DNA of 64,000 nucleotides from Anthopleura xanthogrammica (GCA_964019055.1 OZ025218.1:7843454-7907453), one strand, 5' to 3'; positions 11,801-23,662 are shown, counted from the stretch's first letter. The notes: a model not told the origin generated them from the letters alone. Program-made: numbers and translations.

Positions 11801-12363
11801 ACTAGCTCAATCTAGTTCCCATCGTTTCCATAGTGATATATTTAGATGTGACCAGCGTTAAAAGAATCCTAGACGTAGATTTGATGATATATTGTTTACA
11901 CTTCCTAGAAAACCATCAACTTTTTCATTGCTGAAACACGTAATGGCTTGAACATCAACATTGGTTTCCGGATGGGGAGGGGGAGGGTATTGGTCAACGT
12001 CAAGCCATCCAAGCCGAATGAAATTTGCAAAACCACTTTAATTAAATTTTCATTTTTAAATATGCTTTGGTTAGCTAAAAATGCGTTGAAATAACGAAAT
12101 ATCGTAAAAAAAATAGTTATTTTAGAGCCGCCAAAGGGTGGGCGTTGCTAAGGAACACTAGCCGAGTTAACACTAGGATTGTCAAAACTGTTTGCCTATA
12201 CCGGATGTGCTTCTCTTACGTGCGTTTAACCCACTTTTTTATGCAAAAATATTTCATGATGTAATGATGCATTCAAAAGGGTTCAGCTTGAAAGAAAAAA
12301 ATCATTATACACACCACCAAACGTGACTGATAACAACTACCTAAGAAATCCAGCTCAAGAAAT
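8829..12363. other. Intergenic region between GPCR and LU-domain gene
   Basis: No convincing coding exon. It contains two copies of a dispersed repeat (about 8950-9030 and 9225-9370, sharing TTCCTCTGCAAAATC-like and AATTCCAATTCGATCTGTGA-like phrases), an A/G-rich AAAAGAAAATAG microsatellite (about 10230-10320), and a small inverted repeat at 11055-11125 (TTCAAACGTCGATC and its complement). The last few hundred bases should hold the promoter of the LU gene, but I see no clear TATA box. Confidence 0.6.
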
Positions 12364-15300
12364 ATGAAGTTCAAACACGCTGTCTCACTTTTTTTGGTAA
12401 GTAACTCACTAATAGAATATTATCTCATTAGCTTAATTTAGCTTTTTTTAACGATTTTGTTGCAAAAAATGAAATTTTCTTACGTATATGCCAGCGTATG
12501 CCACTCCTGTGGAGCTCAGTAGCTTTGCCACCTATTTCTCTTCTCGCCTACTTATATATGGCACTAGATGTTCTAAGCAGAGCTAAGAAATATGGAATTA
12601 AAAGCATCAAAATTATATTTATGGACTACCATTTTTACTTATGATTTTACAGAATGTATCATATATATATCTAACTTATAGAAAGGCTTGCCTAATTCAA
12701 GTGCTTTAAGAGTAGCGTCTTAGCTATTTTAAGTTCACCAAGATATTGTCCATCCGACTTTCGTTACTGAAAAGCTCTTTCAACTAATAAGAAAGAGTCT
12801 AAAAGTTGTACAACTTGATCTAAATATTTGTAGAACGTAAATAAGTAATTTTCGAAGACACTAAGAGACATCGTATATTCTATTTATTAGTTTATAAACC
12901 TTTGGATAAGAATTTAAAAGGGTTGAAACTTAAGTAAAGGTCAGCCAAACAACGCGCACATTTTTTTAAGTCGCTCATGCAATACTCGATCGTAGTCTTT
13001 CGCTAAGTTTCTTTAATATATTTTTTGTTCTCAGGTTTTTTGTTTGGGCTCAAGTAACTTGGCATCACATGCTCATGCCAATCTCTTCGTAGCAAATTCA
13101 GAAGGTAAGATATTTACATGTTAGACTTAAATCAAAACTGCGACACTTAAAAATGCATTAAAAGTTGTTTTTATCAAGTCAAGGTCCACTGTGTTTATTC
13201 TGTGAATAGAACCAATTTATGTGACCAAACAACCAGAACGACCTTGTGAAGTGTCGCTAGGCTAGCCCTCAGTAACATACAGGCTTGGGAATGGTTGACG
13301 TTCTATACAGATGATTCTCGTATATTAACCTTGGTTTATTTGATAGCGTGAACCTCGAAATTTGCTCGTGACCCACCCGTTTCCCGCCAATTTCCCGCAC
13401 GACACTGTGCCTTTGCTCTTGGCAATTAGTATAACCGCAATTCGTAACCACTATAATTGTCGCATGTAAAATGTAGCCGCACCCTTCCCCTCCCCTCCAC
13501 CGGTCTCATTTTCAGTCTCAGTTCAAATCCCATTGAATTCAGCACGGAAACGGGTAGGTCAAGCGCGAGCAAATTTCAACGTTCACGTTACCACTGCAAT
13601 TTATTGGTTTGCTCTTCTCTCGTCTGCTCTCCTCCCCTCACTTCAACTCAGTATTTTTATAGTTTTTTTTTTTACATTAACAGAAGATGTGGACGATTTT
13701 AAAGATTCACCGTTTGTGGACAATGCAGAACAGCTACCTGAGATCGCTATGGTCGAGAACCTTCAAACAAACGTGGAAGACAAAGATATGAACTCGTTAG
13801 AACATCTGATCGCAAAACATAATGAAGAAAAAAGATTGCAGATTGAGAGCCTGATGCAGAAGCGAGGGGACATTCTAGATCCAGGACACATCGGTAAGAT
13901 TGAGATCCTAGTACGTCATTTCCGGTCTCGTACATAATTTTTTTTATCAGCTGAATGGCAAACTTTAAATAAAAATGTACGTGGTTAATAGAACATGGAG
14001 GACAGTGTTTGCCCTTCGTTGAACGTTGGTATATTCACTCAACTGATTGATACCAAGCAATAGAATACTCTCTGGTTGATAGCACATGACGGGCAGTGTT
14101 TGCTTGTCATCGTAGACTAGAAATGAGATTCATGGGATTCATTGAGCTGATTGATACCAAGCAATAGAAGACTCTCTGGTTGATAGCACATGATGGGCAG
14201 TGTTTGCTCTTAACTAATGGCTGGCAATGAGATCAGTGATGAGATTCATTCAGTGGACCCTTTCCATTAGGGTTCAATGTTTTTTTTCCACTTTCAGATG
14301 TCATTCTCTTGAGTACTGAGTATTCTAAGGGATGACTTGAGTATTTTTGGCTGCAAAAACTCTTAACTCATTTTTATCTTTGTTCTAAGGCGATGGAGCA
14401 GTCCCAACATGTTACTCATGCTTTGGAAGCAACCTCAAAAGCTGCTTAAGTACCAAGAAAGAAAAACAGTGTCAAGGTGCCCAGCGGTGTTATACCGTCC
14501 ATCTGGTAACCAGGGCAACAAGACAGAGCACTTTTGTCAAAGGCTGCATTAACATAGCAACATGTCAGTCAGATATCTGTCAGACCATCCATAATACTAG
14601 CAAGGGACAGTTCTCGTTCTGCAAGGCTGACTGTTGTAGGGGAAAACTCTGCAATGGGGAAGACGCTGGTCCAACACCAAGACCAACAGGGTCAGCTACG
14701 CCACCGATAAATGGTATGGATGGGATGACTGACTTGAACATGAAATGGGTTGGGTGGTCAGGGGTGACAAAGGGAGAGCTCTACCAGGAAAGAGAATAAA
14801 TAGAGTGGAAAGGAGAGGAGAGGAGAGGAGAGGAGACGAGAGATTGGCACAGCACAGCACAGCACAGCACAGCACAGCACAGCACAGCACAGCACAGCAC
14901 AGCACAGCACAGCACAGCACAGCACAGCACAGCACAGCACAGCACAGCACAGCACAGCACAGCACAGCACAGCACAGCACAGCACAGCACAGCACAGCAC
15001 AGCACAGCACAGCACAGCACAGCACAGCACAGCACAGCACAGCACAGCACAGCACAGCACAGCACAGCACAGCACAGCACAGCACAGGAGGGCAAAACCA
15101 ACTAAAAAGGCTTCGTGGGTCTTTCAAAACATTTGCTATCCAATTTTAATTTAATTTAATTATCATCCTTCTATCCTGCATATTTTTAGGTCCCAAGTGC
15201 TACTCGTGTCAAGGGACTGACCTCGCCAGCTGCGCAAGTCGCATGACTCTAAAACGATGCTTACCAGGCTACCAGTGCGCCGATGCGTACTTAGCTATCA

Positions 15301-15643
15301 AGAGCAATGGAAAAAATCTTATTGCTAAGGGATGTATCCCTTCAAAGTTATGTGGTGGTGGTCTTTGTAAGAAACTGAACAACACGGGACGGTATTCGCA
15401 ATGTCGTAGTATTTGCTGTAAGGATAACATGTGTAATGCTATTCCTACACTCCCCACGATGAAAGGAACCACCACTGAACGGCCAGTGACAACAGGTGCG
15501 TATTCACGCGTAAAACTAATGCTGTTGTCGTTGCTGTTGTTGTTGTTGTGGTCGTTGTTCCTACTGCTGTTTGTTCATGTTGTTGCTACTGTTGTTGTTG
15601 CTGCTGTTGTTGCTGCTGTTGTTGCTGTTGTTGTTGCTGCTGT

Positions 15644-15675
<32 letters not shown>

Positions 15676-18370
15676 CTGCTGTTGTTGCTGCTGTTGTTGC
15701 TGCTGTTGTTGCTGCTGCTGTTGTTGCTGCTGCTGTTGTTGCTGCTGTTGTTGTTGCTGTTGTTGCTACCTTTATTTTTCTCCTGTTGTAGTTGTTAATT
15801 CTAATTGCATTCACACCAACATTGTGATGTTTTTTTTTGTTATTCAAATCGCAATCTGCATTGCTGCACACTTGAAGTAATTAATACACACCAATACTAC
15901 CTACTAATAACATAATGTTTTTATTCAAACCATCCAAATATACTACAGAAAATAACTCGACCCAAGCACTATCAACAGAAGCAACACCAGAACCAGAACC
16001 GACCCGTTTACCAACCCAACGACCACTCCCTTCCAGACCAACTCCCAAACCAGGTATTTATAAAACTGATATCTATAGATCATTTTTCCTTGGGGGTAAT
16101 GTTCTCACTTCCTACCTTCTTTCTTCTTCCATCATTTCGAATATATACTTGTTTTCTTGCCTTGCTTGTATTTATGTGAATAAATATTAAACTTACTTAC
16201 TTACTTACTTACTTACTTACCCCACCGCAAGTACAGCAGTGGCGCAGCTCAACGGGGTCGAACTGAAAGCATGGGAAGGCACCTCTGGCAGCCGCTATAC
16301 AGTCCATGTATGACCCCGGAGCACAGCTCTAACAAGTTTGAATTAGTTAGGGTCGGTTTGAAAGGAGGGAGGATAAACCGGAGAGCCGGAAAAACCTTCG
16401 GAGTCAGAAAGAAAACCAAGTGAACCAACTCAGCTTACATTCATTGTTTTTTCATATTCTTTATTTCAGGCTACCAGTGTTATGCCTGTAGCTCGCAGAC
16501 CGCAGAACAATGCTACTCTAACCTCAAAGTCCACAGATGTGACCTTGGTTACGTTTGCTACACCGGCCAAGCAACGCAAAACAATGGAGTCAAGATGTTT
16601 GCTAAGGGATGTATGAAACTAGAACAGTGCACAACTTCGTGCAAACGGTTGAGCGTGACTACTAAGGACTGTAAGATTGATTGTTGCCGTGGCGACAACT
16701 GTAATGACTTCCCCTTGACAACAAAGAGACCGACGCCTCCCCCAGATGCCGGTTGCTATAGGTAACAACAATATACCTGTTATTCCAATCTTAGCATGCT
16801 ATGTGCTAAGGATCCTACTTTTGTTTTTAGAATTCTAATGAAAGTTTTAGAAGTTTATAAGAAGACACTGGAAACTGTAAGTCTATTACTTTTTAACTTT
16901 TTATACTATAGTACTATTTTTCTGTAATCATGAAATTGTTTATGCTTTGTACTGTTGAGCTCGAGATATTTACCGTAACTTAGACGGTGCGTGATCGTGA
17001 TCGTGATCGTGAATGTTAATGTACCGTGATTGTGAACGTTAACGTGCGTAATCGTGACTGTGAGCGTGAATGTTAACGTGACCGTGATTGTGAACGTGAA
17101 CGTGCGTGATCCTGACCGTGACCGTAAATGTTAACGTGACTGAGCTAGCTTTTAGGATGGATATGAATATTCCTTTCTCTTGATGATTAAAATCGTTTTT
17201 GATATTAACATTTTTCATTGTCTTGATCCCGCGCAAGGGATTTCGGTCTATGTACGCCATTCATGAAACTGTTTTTTCTTCTTTAGATTGATGGTCTAAT
17301 GAAGTTCAAAGGATTAAAAGCGGCTGCTCCCTATTATAAGCGTGAGTACAATTGCATGATTGTCATTGACTCTAACAAATTCACATGCTTTAAAAAGGTG
17401 CATTCCCCACTACGCGTCGATCGTGCTTCTCCTAACACCTCTCTCGCCAATATACTCGAGTGCCTCATAACTGTGCACATAGCAAGCGCGCGTTTTTTCA
17501 TTTCTTCGAAAACAAATCTTTTGTCGGCTATAACCTCTCTTGCACCGCACTAATTATTCAATACTTACTACGTCCGATCGCGGCTAGATCACACATCAGT
17601 GTGATAAACTCAATTTGATTTTAACTTAATCTAATTCCTTAGGTGAGATTAACTCTTTGATGGGGACAATGAATACCCATGCTTTCCACCTGACTGACAA
17701 TGATGGTCCAGAAGTCAGAAGCGCAGCCACGAAAATGAGATCATTGCACAAGCGCGCTGGTAAAGTCTTGAAGAAACTCAATAAAATCATTGGTAAGATA
17801 TATCTCCAAAAATTGCAATGTCTTGCTATAAAATGTGTTCATTAATGTAATCATTCCTGAAACAGTTTCCTATACTAACTTGGAACGAATAAAATTGGAA
17901 TTTGCTAAAAATTGGCTAAATTTGGAATTGGCTAAACGTATTATACATGAAAAACCAAAATACTTTGAAAATATCTTCTTAAAGTATTCAGAAGCATCGT
18001 TGTTCCCACATCTCCCCTTTTTACAGATCCAGACTATCTATAGGTCAGTCATACTATTTAGACAGACCTAAGGCCTCGTTTACACAGACATTTGAACAAG
18101 GCTTCACGAGCATGTAACCGCGTCAAAAAATGATATGGTTACAGAGCGTCTACACGAGGACGGTATGAAGTATTAGTCTCAGACAGCGTTTTCAAAACAT
18201 CGCGGTTTCATTACATATTCAATCGATGTCGTGTAAACGCAAGGCGTAACCGAGTAGAAAATAACAAGGTTTTTTAAAAATGAATAAACCGCGTTCGTGT
18301 AAACGGGGCATAAGATGAGAACCATTTCATAAAAGTTAACTTGCTCTTTTGTTTTTCAGCCAAGAGATAG
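12364..18370 (+). CDS. Secreted protein with three Ly6/uPAR (LU) domains, 11 exons, 533 aa
   Basis: Exons: 12364-12396, 13035-13104, 13684-13893, 14390-14713, 15190-15495, 15949-16053, 16470-16761, 16831-16876, 17287-17341, 17643-17792, 18360-18370. All junctions are GT-AG, phases agree and the total is 1,602 nt. Order: signal peptide (residues 1 to about 27), charged helical stretch (about 35-104), LU1 (105-212), LU2 (213-314), Thr/Pro/Glu linker (315-349), LU3 (350-446), Lys-rich helical tail ending AKR. Each LU begins C-Y-[SA]-C and ends with the family signature: DCCRGKLCN, ICCKDNMCN and DCCRGDNCN. LU domains are three-finger folds used in ligand binding and GPI-anchored receptors; here there is no C-terminal hydrophobic GPI signal, so a secreted soluble protein is inferred. 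Introns carry large microsatellites at 14848-15087 and 15520-15770 and a MITE at 18072-18310. Ligand unknown. Confidence 0.9.
14848..15087. repeat. (AGCAC)n microsatellite, about 240 bp
   Basis: About 48 essentially uninterrupted pentamer copies in the intron between the LU1 and LU2 exons, preceded by an AGGAG block. It is open in all plus and minus frames, so the Cys/Leu- and Ser/Gln-rich ORFs here are artefacts. Confidence 0.98.
15520..15770. repeat. (GTT/GCT)n trinucleotide repeat
   Basis: Imperfect GTT/GCT triplet tract of about 240 bp just downstream of the LU2 exon donor. It yields poly-Leu, poly-Cys or Ala/Val frames that are not genes. Confidence 0.97.
16190..16222. repeat. (TTAC)n microsatellite
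   Basis: Short TTAC tetranucleotide run in the intron before the LU3 exon. Confidence 0.9.
16985..17140. repeat. GTGATC/GTGAAC-type hexamer-like repeat
   Basis: Degenerate repeat of GTGATC, GTGAAC and GTTAAC words in an intron of the LU gene. No other signal. Confidence 0.8.
18072..18310. mobile_element. GGCCTCGTTTACAC-type MITE with TAA direct repeats
   Basis: Ends GGCCTCGTTTACAC and GTGTAAACGGGGCA are imperfect inverted repeats, flanked by TAA at 18069-18071 and 18311-18313. A 3-bp TWA target duplication fits the PIF/Harbinger superfamily (inference). It lies in the last intron of the LU gene, about 50 bp from the terminal exon. The nested element at 45782-46231 has related ends. Confidence 0.75.
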
Positions 18371-18673
18371 AATGCCAAAAACAAGACGTTCATCTCACAG
18401 GGAAACAATCTAGTTGCTAAATGCTTGCTCGAATGCTTTTAGAACTCAGTATATCCCAGAGTCCTTTGCGTAAAAAGGGAATATACAAGTTGTAACACAT
18501 CAGAAGACACACAGCACCCAAAAGGATATGATCCTGAAAATTGGGTGTTTTGGTTTATTGCTGCCATTAAGTTGTTCTCAATAGAGCGCGAGGAATCGTC
18601 GTCGCGATTCTGTTGCACGTCATTCAAGGCGTTTCCATGACATTCCATATGCACGTGCCCTTAAAAATCGGTA

Positions 18674-18808
18674 TATACCCCTTGCACGTGACGTCAAAGC
18701 AGCTCAATTTGGAGGACAAATCAAAGGAATTCCAATCTCTTGAGAAACGGAAACCTATTGTTTTGTCCTCCAAATTGAGCTGCATTCCAACGTACTGCAA
18801 GGGGTCTA
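18674..18808. mobile_element. Hairpin MITE family A, copy 2
   Basis: Ends TATACCCCTTGCACGTGACG and GTACTGCAAGGGGTCTA; the arms GCTCAATTTGGAGGACAAA and TTTGTCCTCCAAATTGAGC face each other, so the whole element folds into a hairpin. No ORF. Confidence 0.88.
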
Positions 18809-19176
18809 TTTTCCGACAATAACTGTCATGGAAACACTATGTCATAAATAATGTCATGGATTCATTTGACGTCCATTAAAACCTACTTCGTCGCGAAGAC
18901 AATTCCACGCGAGAAACACTGTACGTATTGCCTCACACAACGCTTCAAGTAATGAAAACAGATCATTACTCTAAATATTTATAAAGGCAAGGTAATTTTG
19001 TATTTATTCCATACGGTAAAAACTAATAAATCATATCACTCTTCGCTGTTAATATTTCACATTAAAGTAGCTATTACACATTGCTTTCTACCAACTAAGT
19101 ATACTTATCTGTCAAATATATCAAGATCAAATGATCAGAGAAAATGAAAAGAAACAATTATAGTGAACTGTCTTTA

Positions 19177-19315
19177 TAGACCCTTTGCAGCACGTCGGAA
19201 TGCAGCTCAATTTGGAGGACAAAACAATTGGTTCCAATTCTCAGGAGATTGAAGTTATTTAGTTTTGTCCTCCAAATTGAGCTGCATTCCAACGTGCTGC
19301 AATTCGAGGGGTCTA
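19177..19315. mobile_element. Hairpin MITE family A, copy 3
   Basis: Ends TAGACCCTTTGCAGCACGTC and GAGGGGTCTA, with facing arms GCAGCTCAATTTGGAGGAC and GTCCTCCAAATTGAGCTGC. Only about 370 bp from copy 2. Confidence 0.9.
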
Positions 19316-19460
19316 TAGTTTAAGTATAGCGATATTCTGTCGTAAAGTAAACTGCGCAAATTATCCAAAGAAATATCAAAAACTATTTATGACAGAGGTA
19401 AAAACGAAGTCTCTTCTCCGGGATCCGTACTGAGTGGATTTTATATTTAGCGCACAAGTT

Positions 19461-20065
19461 TAATTAACAATTAGTCCTCGAGTCCGAATGGTCTACGAGT
19501 CAATAGCCCATGAGGCCGTAGGCCGAATGGGCTATTGACTCGTAGGCCATAAGGGGAGAGGTCTAATTGTTTTAGTAAAAACCTACTAATCGGTCCAATA
19601 AAAGGATGCAAAAAGTTTTGGATTTTGCTTTAAACATATTTTTTTGGGTTTTCAAAACCGGCGTTTTTCGCTACTAGAGGTCTATCACTAATAGACCCCT
19701 AGTAGCTCAGCCAATCACAGGGCTCGATTGGTGATAGACCATTAGTAGGTTTTTTCTAATTTGGATTAGAAAAAACCTACTAATGGTCTATCACCAATCG
19801 AGCCCTGTGATTGGCTGAGCTACTAGGGGTCTATTAGTGATAGACCTCTAGTAGCGAAAAGCGCCGGTTTTGAAAACCAAAAAATATATATTTAAAGCAA
19901 AATCCAAAACTTTTTGCATCCTTTTATTGGACCGATTAGTAGGTTTTTACTAAAACAATTAGACCTCTCGCCCTCATGGCCTACGAGTCAATAGCCCATT
20001 CGGCCTTCGGCCTCATGGGCTATTGACTCGTAGACCATTCGGACTCGAGGACTAATTGTTAATTA
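19461..20065. mobile_element. 605-bp near-perfect palindrome with nested hairpins
   Basis: Left arm 19461-19760, 4-bp centre TTGG, right arm 19765-20065; the arms are almost exact reverse complements. Each arm contains its own hairpins, for example CTACGAGTCAATAGCCCA facing TGGGCTATTGACTCGTAG, and GGTCTATCACTAATAGACC. Outer ends are TAATTAACAATTAG. No ORF. It behaves like a foldback element but no clear target duplication is visible beyond loosely similar GCGCA words at about 19451 and 20073. Confidence 0.9.
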
Positions 20066-20128
20066 TTCTAGTTGCGCAAACCAAAATAAAAGTTAAATTT
20101 TTAAAATTTGGATTGGCTAATCATCCTT

Positions 20129-20372
20129 CAGTGGAAGACGCAGCTCAACGTCAGGGGATTAAAAAGTGGGATAATATTTTGTAAAATATGCAATTGTTTT
20201 GGTATATTTGACTCAAAATTCGCTTAACGGTACGTGATCTTGAATATTTAATGAAAATTGTGTTTGACAAGAAAAATACAACTAAAATATAACATGTTTT
20301 ACAAAATATTATCTCACTTTTTAATCCCCTGAGCATGCGCTTAGAGCAGTAGCGCGGAATGCTTGATGCGTG
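20129..20372. mobile_element. MITE with TCAGGGGATTAAAAAGTGGG ends, uninterrupted copy
   Basis: Inner inverted repeat TCAGGGGATTAAAAAGTGGG at 20151 and its complement near 20333, with an outer GCGC...TGATGCG segment on the right side only; the left outer end is decayed. It shares its interior with the copy split by the giant foldback element (49430-49497 plus 57073-57273) and so shows what that site looked like before insertion. It ends about 20 bp from the vWA stop codon, so it probably forms the 3' UTR of that gene. Confidence 0.8.
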
Positions 20373-20390
20373 TATTCTACTAACACAGCA

Positions 20391-21342
20391 TTAACATGAA
20401 TAGGTGTAAACACATCCACAGGGACACTGACATTTGTATGTACCATTAGGACCATCACAGATCATTGTCTTGACTGTGTTTTCAATGGCTTTTAGACTTT
20501 TGAATCCTGATGTAAAAACATGACGTCCATCGCTTGCTATGCTCATCAGTTCTTGCTTCCAGAAAGAGTTTCCCACACCAATGGCAAATACCTCGACTCC
20601 AGCGCTCTTTAGTGCCTTTGCTGGTCCAGTTACGTCATCACTGGATTGCCCATCCGTCAGAACAACTAAAGCCTCGTTAACAAAAAGTGTGGGGAAAAAA
20701 GATGATTCATAGAGGGTCACCATATTGTTTGTTTGCACGTTACTTCATGGCGGCCATTTTTTCTTTCAAGATTCGCCCATAGAGCAGGTGTTGTATAATA
20801 GGACACGAAGTCCCCTTTACAATACAGTACACCAACAAACAGTACACCAGCCATGTTGGTGATGCCTTACAAAAGATTTCTCATTAACATCCATTGTTAC
20901 GACGCGACTCGCAAAAGTATGAACACATTTAATGTTTCGCTAACTTTTATTTACGACGGCTTCTACCATATCATTCCGATACGAAACTGGCTCGCTTTAC
21001 CAAATAAGGCGTGTAAAAGCTCGTTTGGCAGCAAAAAGCCCGTGCAGTATGCGAATACATTAAATGTGGTCATAACTTTGCGCGTCGCGCTGTAATATTT
21101 AATGAGTTCAAAGGTCTATAGTTTGAAACTAGTTTTGATTCTGTTATATATGTTTCCATAAAGCGCCAGTGTAGGAACTTGCTGCTTTGAAACATTATTT
21201 CTACAAAGGCCGAAGAGCAATGGGGAAAGATTTGTGAAAACAAAGGCGTGCGAAAAGATGCCTTTTGCACTGTAACAAACAAATATTCTAATAGTCAAGC
21301 AAGCAGGTAAGCAAGTAAACAGACAGACAGACAGACAAACGA

Positions 21343-21409
<67 letters not shown>

Positions 21410-22784
21410 TACAGACAGACAGACAGACAGACAAACGAACAAAAACTACAAACGAACAAACAAAGGGACGGAATTCAAAAATTAATTTTATAGATACCTT
21501 TCTGACTTTTGAACGACTTTTACTAAAAAGCTGCTTTTGCGCAGCAATCAATGCTTTTCCAGTTTTTGTTCCACTTCCTGGAAAAGGAATTCCACCAATT
21601 GCGTTCAACGTACTTTTGAGGTGCTTATTGCTACTAAAGGTCATCTGCACATGCGCATTATTCGAGTAGCTTACAACTCCCACACGTGTCATCGTGGGCC
21701 CAACATCAAAATATGATACAATGTTTTTCACAAATTGTAGACATCGAGCGAAGTTTTGTGAGTCCATGGCGTTGATGCTGTGGGAGCCATCAATGACGAA
21801 GCCAAGCTCAAGCTGCGTGTAGCATTCTGAAGGATACGAGAGAATTTTGATACTCAAATAAATGGTAAGTGAAACGCTTTTTAATTAATTGCTTAAAAAC
21901 CCCCTCCCCCCCCCCCTCCCCCCCCCCCCCCCCCCCCATTAACAACAGCAAGAAGACGATATCATCCAAGAAAGAGAAATTTAAGACTGGTTCGCTCTGG
22001 CGACGCAAGCAGAAGCATAACGACATACGCAAGCGCAGATAGTACTTTAAGAAAGTCTGAATGTTTTGTTCTGTCCAAACATAAAGGGGTTAACTAACCA
22101 TGAAAGATTATATCTTATGCTTGCGTCGCGAGTGTGAATCAGGAGTTATTATTTACTGGATATAAAGTTGCGTTAGGGGCACAAAAGTCTACTCAGGAAG
22201 GAGAGGGGTGCACCCCTTAGAATCAAGAGAAAAAACATTATTTTGTATTCATTTGGTTATCTTCGAAGTAAGGGTAAAAAGGCGACCCATGGGAGGGGGC
22301 CGGGGGGCGCAAGTCCTGCACCCCTCCCCAGGAATCAATCCTTACACGGGGTGGGGCTGCTATAAGCTCTAGAAGAGCGTAAGAGCTTAAGGCCACTCCT
22401 AGTAATGGTTGAATAGGTCAATTTGTTATAGAATGTTTATGAATTATTCATCAATGACCCTGACTTGCTCAGCGACACTACTTAGGAGGCAACAATTTAT
22501 CAAATCCTATTATCTATTTTTTAGTCTCTTTTATAATCCATCTTTTATAATCTTTTTTAATAGTTCCTTAATCTGTTTTGGGGTTCACAATATATTTATA
22601 ACTATAAAAAAACAAGTGATAAGTTTGAATGATTATACTATAAATACATTACGATCAAATATTTCGATGTTTTTTTTTACTTACTCGGCTGGCAATCCCC
22701 ATATCCTGTCATACACCCACCACAGCTATAACACAGAGAACAGTGACCCAAAATAACCAAACTGATAAGTCCAATCCAATGCAT
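20391..22784 (-). CDS. Small secreted von Willebrand factor A domain protein, 3 exons, 236 aa
   Basis: Exons (minus): 22685-22784 with ATG at 22784, 21498-21826, 20391-20672 ending TAA. Donors and acceptors are canonical and phases (1, then 0) agree. The product has a signal peptide (MHWIGLISLVILG...), a short Cys cluster (CYSCGGC, GDC), one vWA domain from about residue 35 to 215, and a Cys-rich tail (CQCPCGC) of about 20 residues. The metal site (MIDAS) is complete: DGSHS near residue 46, Thr in GSGTKTG near 117 and Asp in LTDGQSS near 150, so metal-dependent ligand binding is possible. vWA domains act in matrix and adhesion proteins; single-vWA secreted proteins are common in cnidarians. 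Introns hold a poly-C run and a GACA tract. It is convergent with the LU gene. Confidence 0.88.
21316..21436. repeat. (GACA)n microsatellite
   Basis: Tetranucleotide tract in the second intron of the vWA gene, about 60 bp downstream of the exon 2 donor. Open frames through it are artefacts. Confidence 0.97.
21900..21940. repeat. Poly-C run
   Basis: C homopolymer broken by a few T residues, in the first intron of the vWA gene about 75 bp before the exon 2 acceptor. Length uncertainty in assembly is likely. Confidence 0.95.
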
Positions 22785-23662
22785 CGTGTTCTACTGGCTC
22801 CCCTGTACGTTTATATTTCAATCAACTCGAAGTGTCAAGGAAATTAAGTCGTCTGGTCGTAGTTTGTTTTATTTTATTTTTTCGCAGCAGGAGGTCTGGA
22901 GTAGAGACAATAATATTTAGATTGTAAGCCAGGCTGGTTGGTTATTCTTGAGAAAGAGAAGAAAAACAATGCATGTCTTAAGAATGAATAACAAATTAAT
23001 TTTCATCCTTTTAATTTGCAATATTTTTTTATCTTTTTTCTCACGTATTTTATTACTTTATTTCCCTATCTCTTTTTTATTTCTTTCCTCTTCCTTGCTT
23101 GCTTGCTGTTTTTTCTTAATTCTTTCTTCTTACCATAATATAAATTTATTGAAAATACTAATATCAAACAGGAGTATTCAGTTCAAAGTTAATGAGAAAT
23201 TGGAGTCTTACTCTGATAACCTAACACGGTTGAACTCCAATTTTATCTGTGAGTTAGCCGCGCCCTGACTTTGATCAGCTCACAGAGGTTCAACTAGTTT
23301 ATCCGGCCCATCACAAGTCAATTATTTGCTTCAATATTCTGTCATAACAAAGCCCTTACTCTCTTAGACCCTCGCTGTTTACGCTCAAAACCTGTCGTAA
23401 ATAATTAATTTTTGTTGAGGTAGGTCACCTGTCACTTTTTCCAATAATAACAAACAAAGGGTTGACCCAGCCTTCTTCAGATTTATCCACAGGCAGCCCA
23501 TGCAGTCGCTTAGTTGTGACATTTCATGACTCTATGACTGGGCGATAATACCACTTCCTTCCTTCCTTCCTTCCTTAATTTCTTCATTTTACACGCGGTT
23601 ATATGAGAAACAAAATCGTGCAACTTGTCGCGCAACATTGTTGCGTTGCAAATTGAAGAGCA

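Larger units (their letters stand above)
18371..20390. other. Convergent intergenic region made largely of foldback elements
   Basis: Separates the ends of the LU gene (plus) and the vWA gene (minus). It carries two copies of hairpin MITE family A, a 605-bp palindrome and a TCAGGGGATTAAAAAGTGGG-type MITE. I see no gene. Confidence 0.8.

Noticed and set aside
14696..15149. Poly(Cys-Ala-Val-Leu) and Ser-Thr-Ala-Gln-His ORFs
   Set aside because: Translation of the AGCAC microsatellite between two LU exons.
15243..15880. ORF joining a real LU2 exon to Val/Ala- or Cys-rich sequence
   Set aside because: The LU2 exon ends at a GTGCGT donor at 15495; the downstream part is an intronic GTT/GCT repeat.
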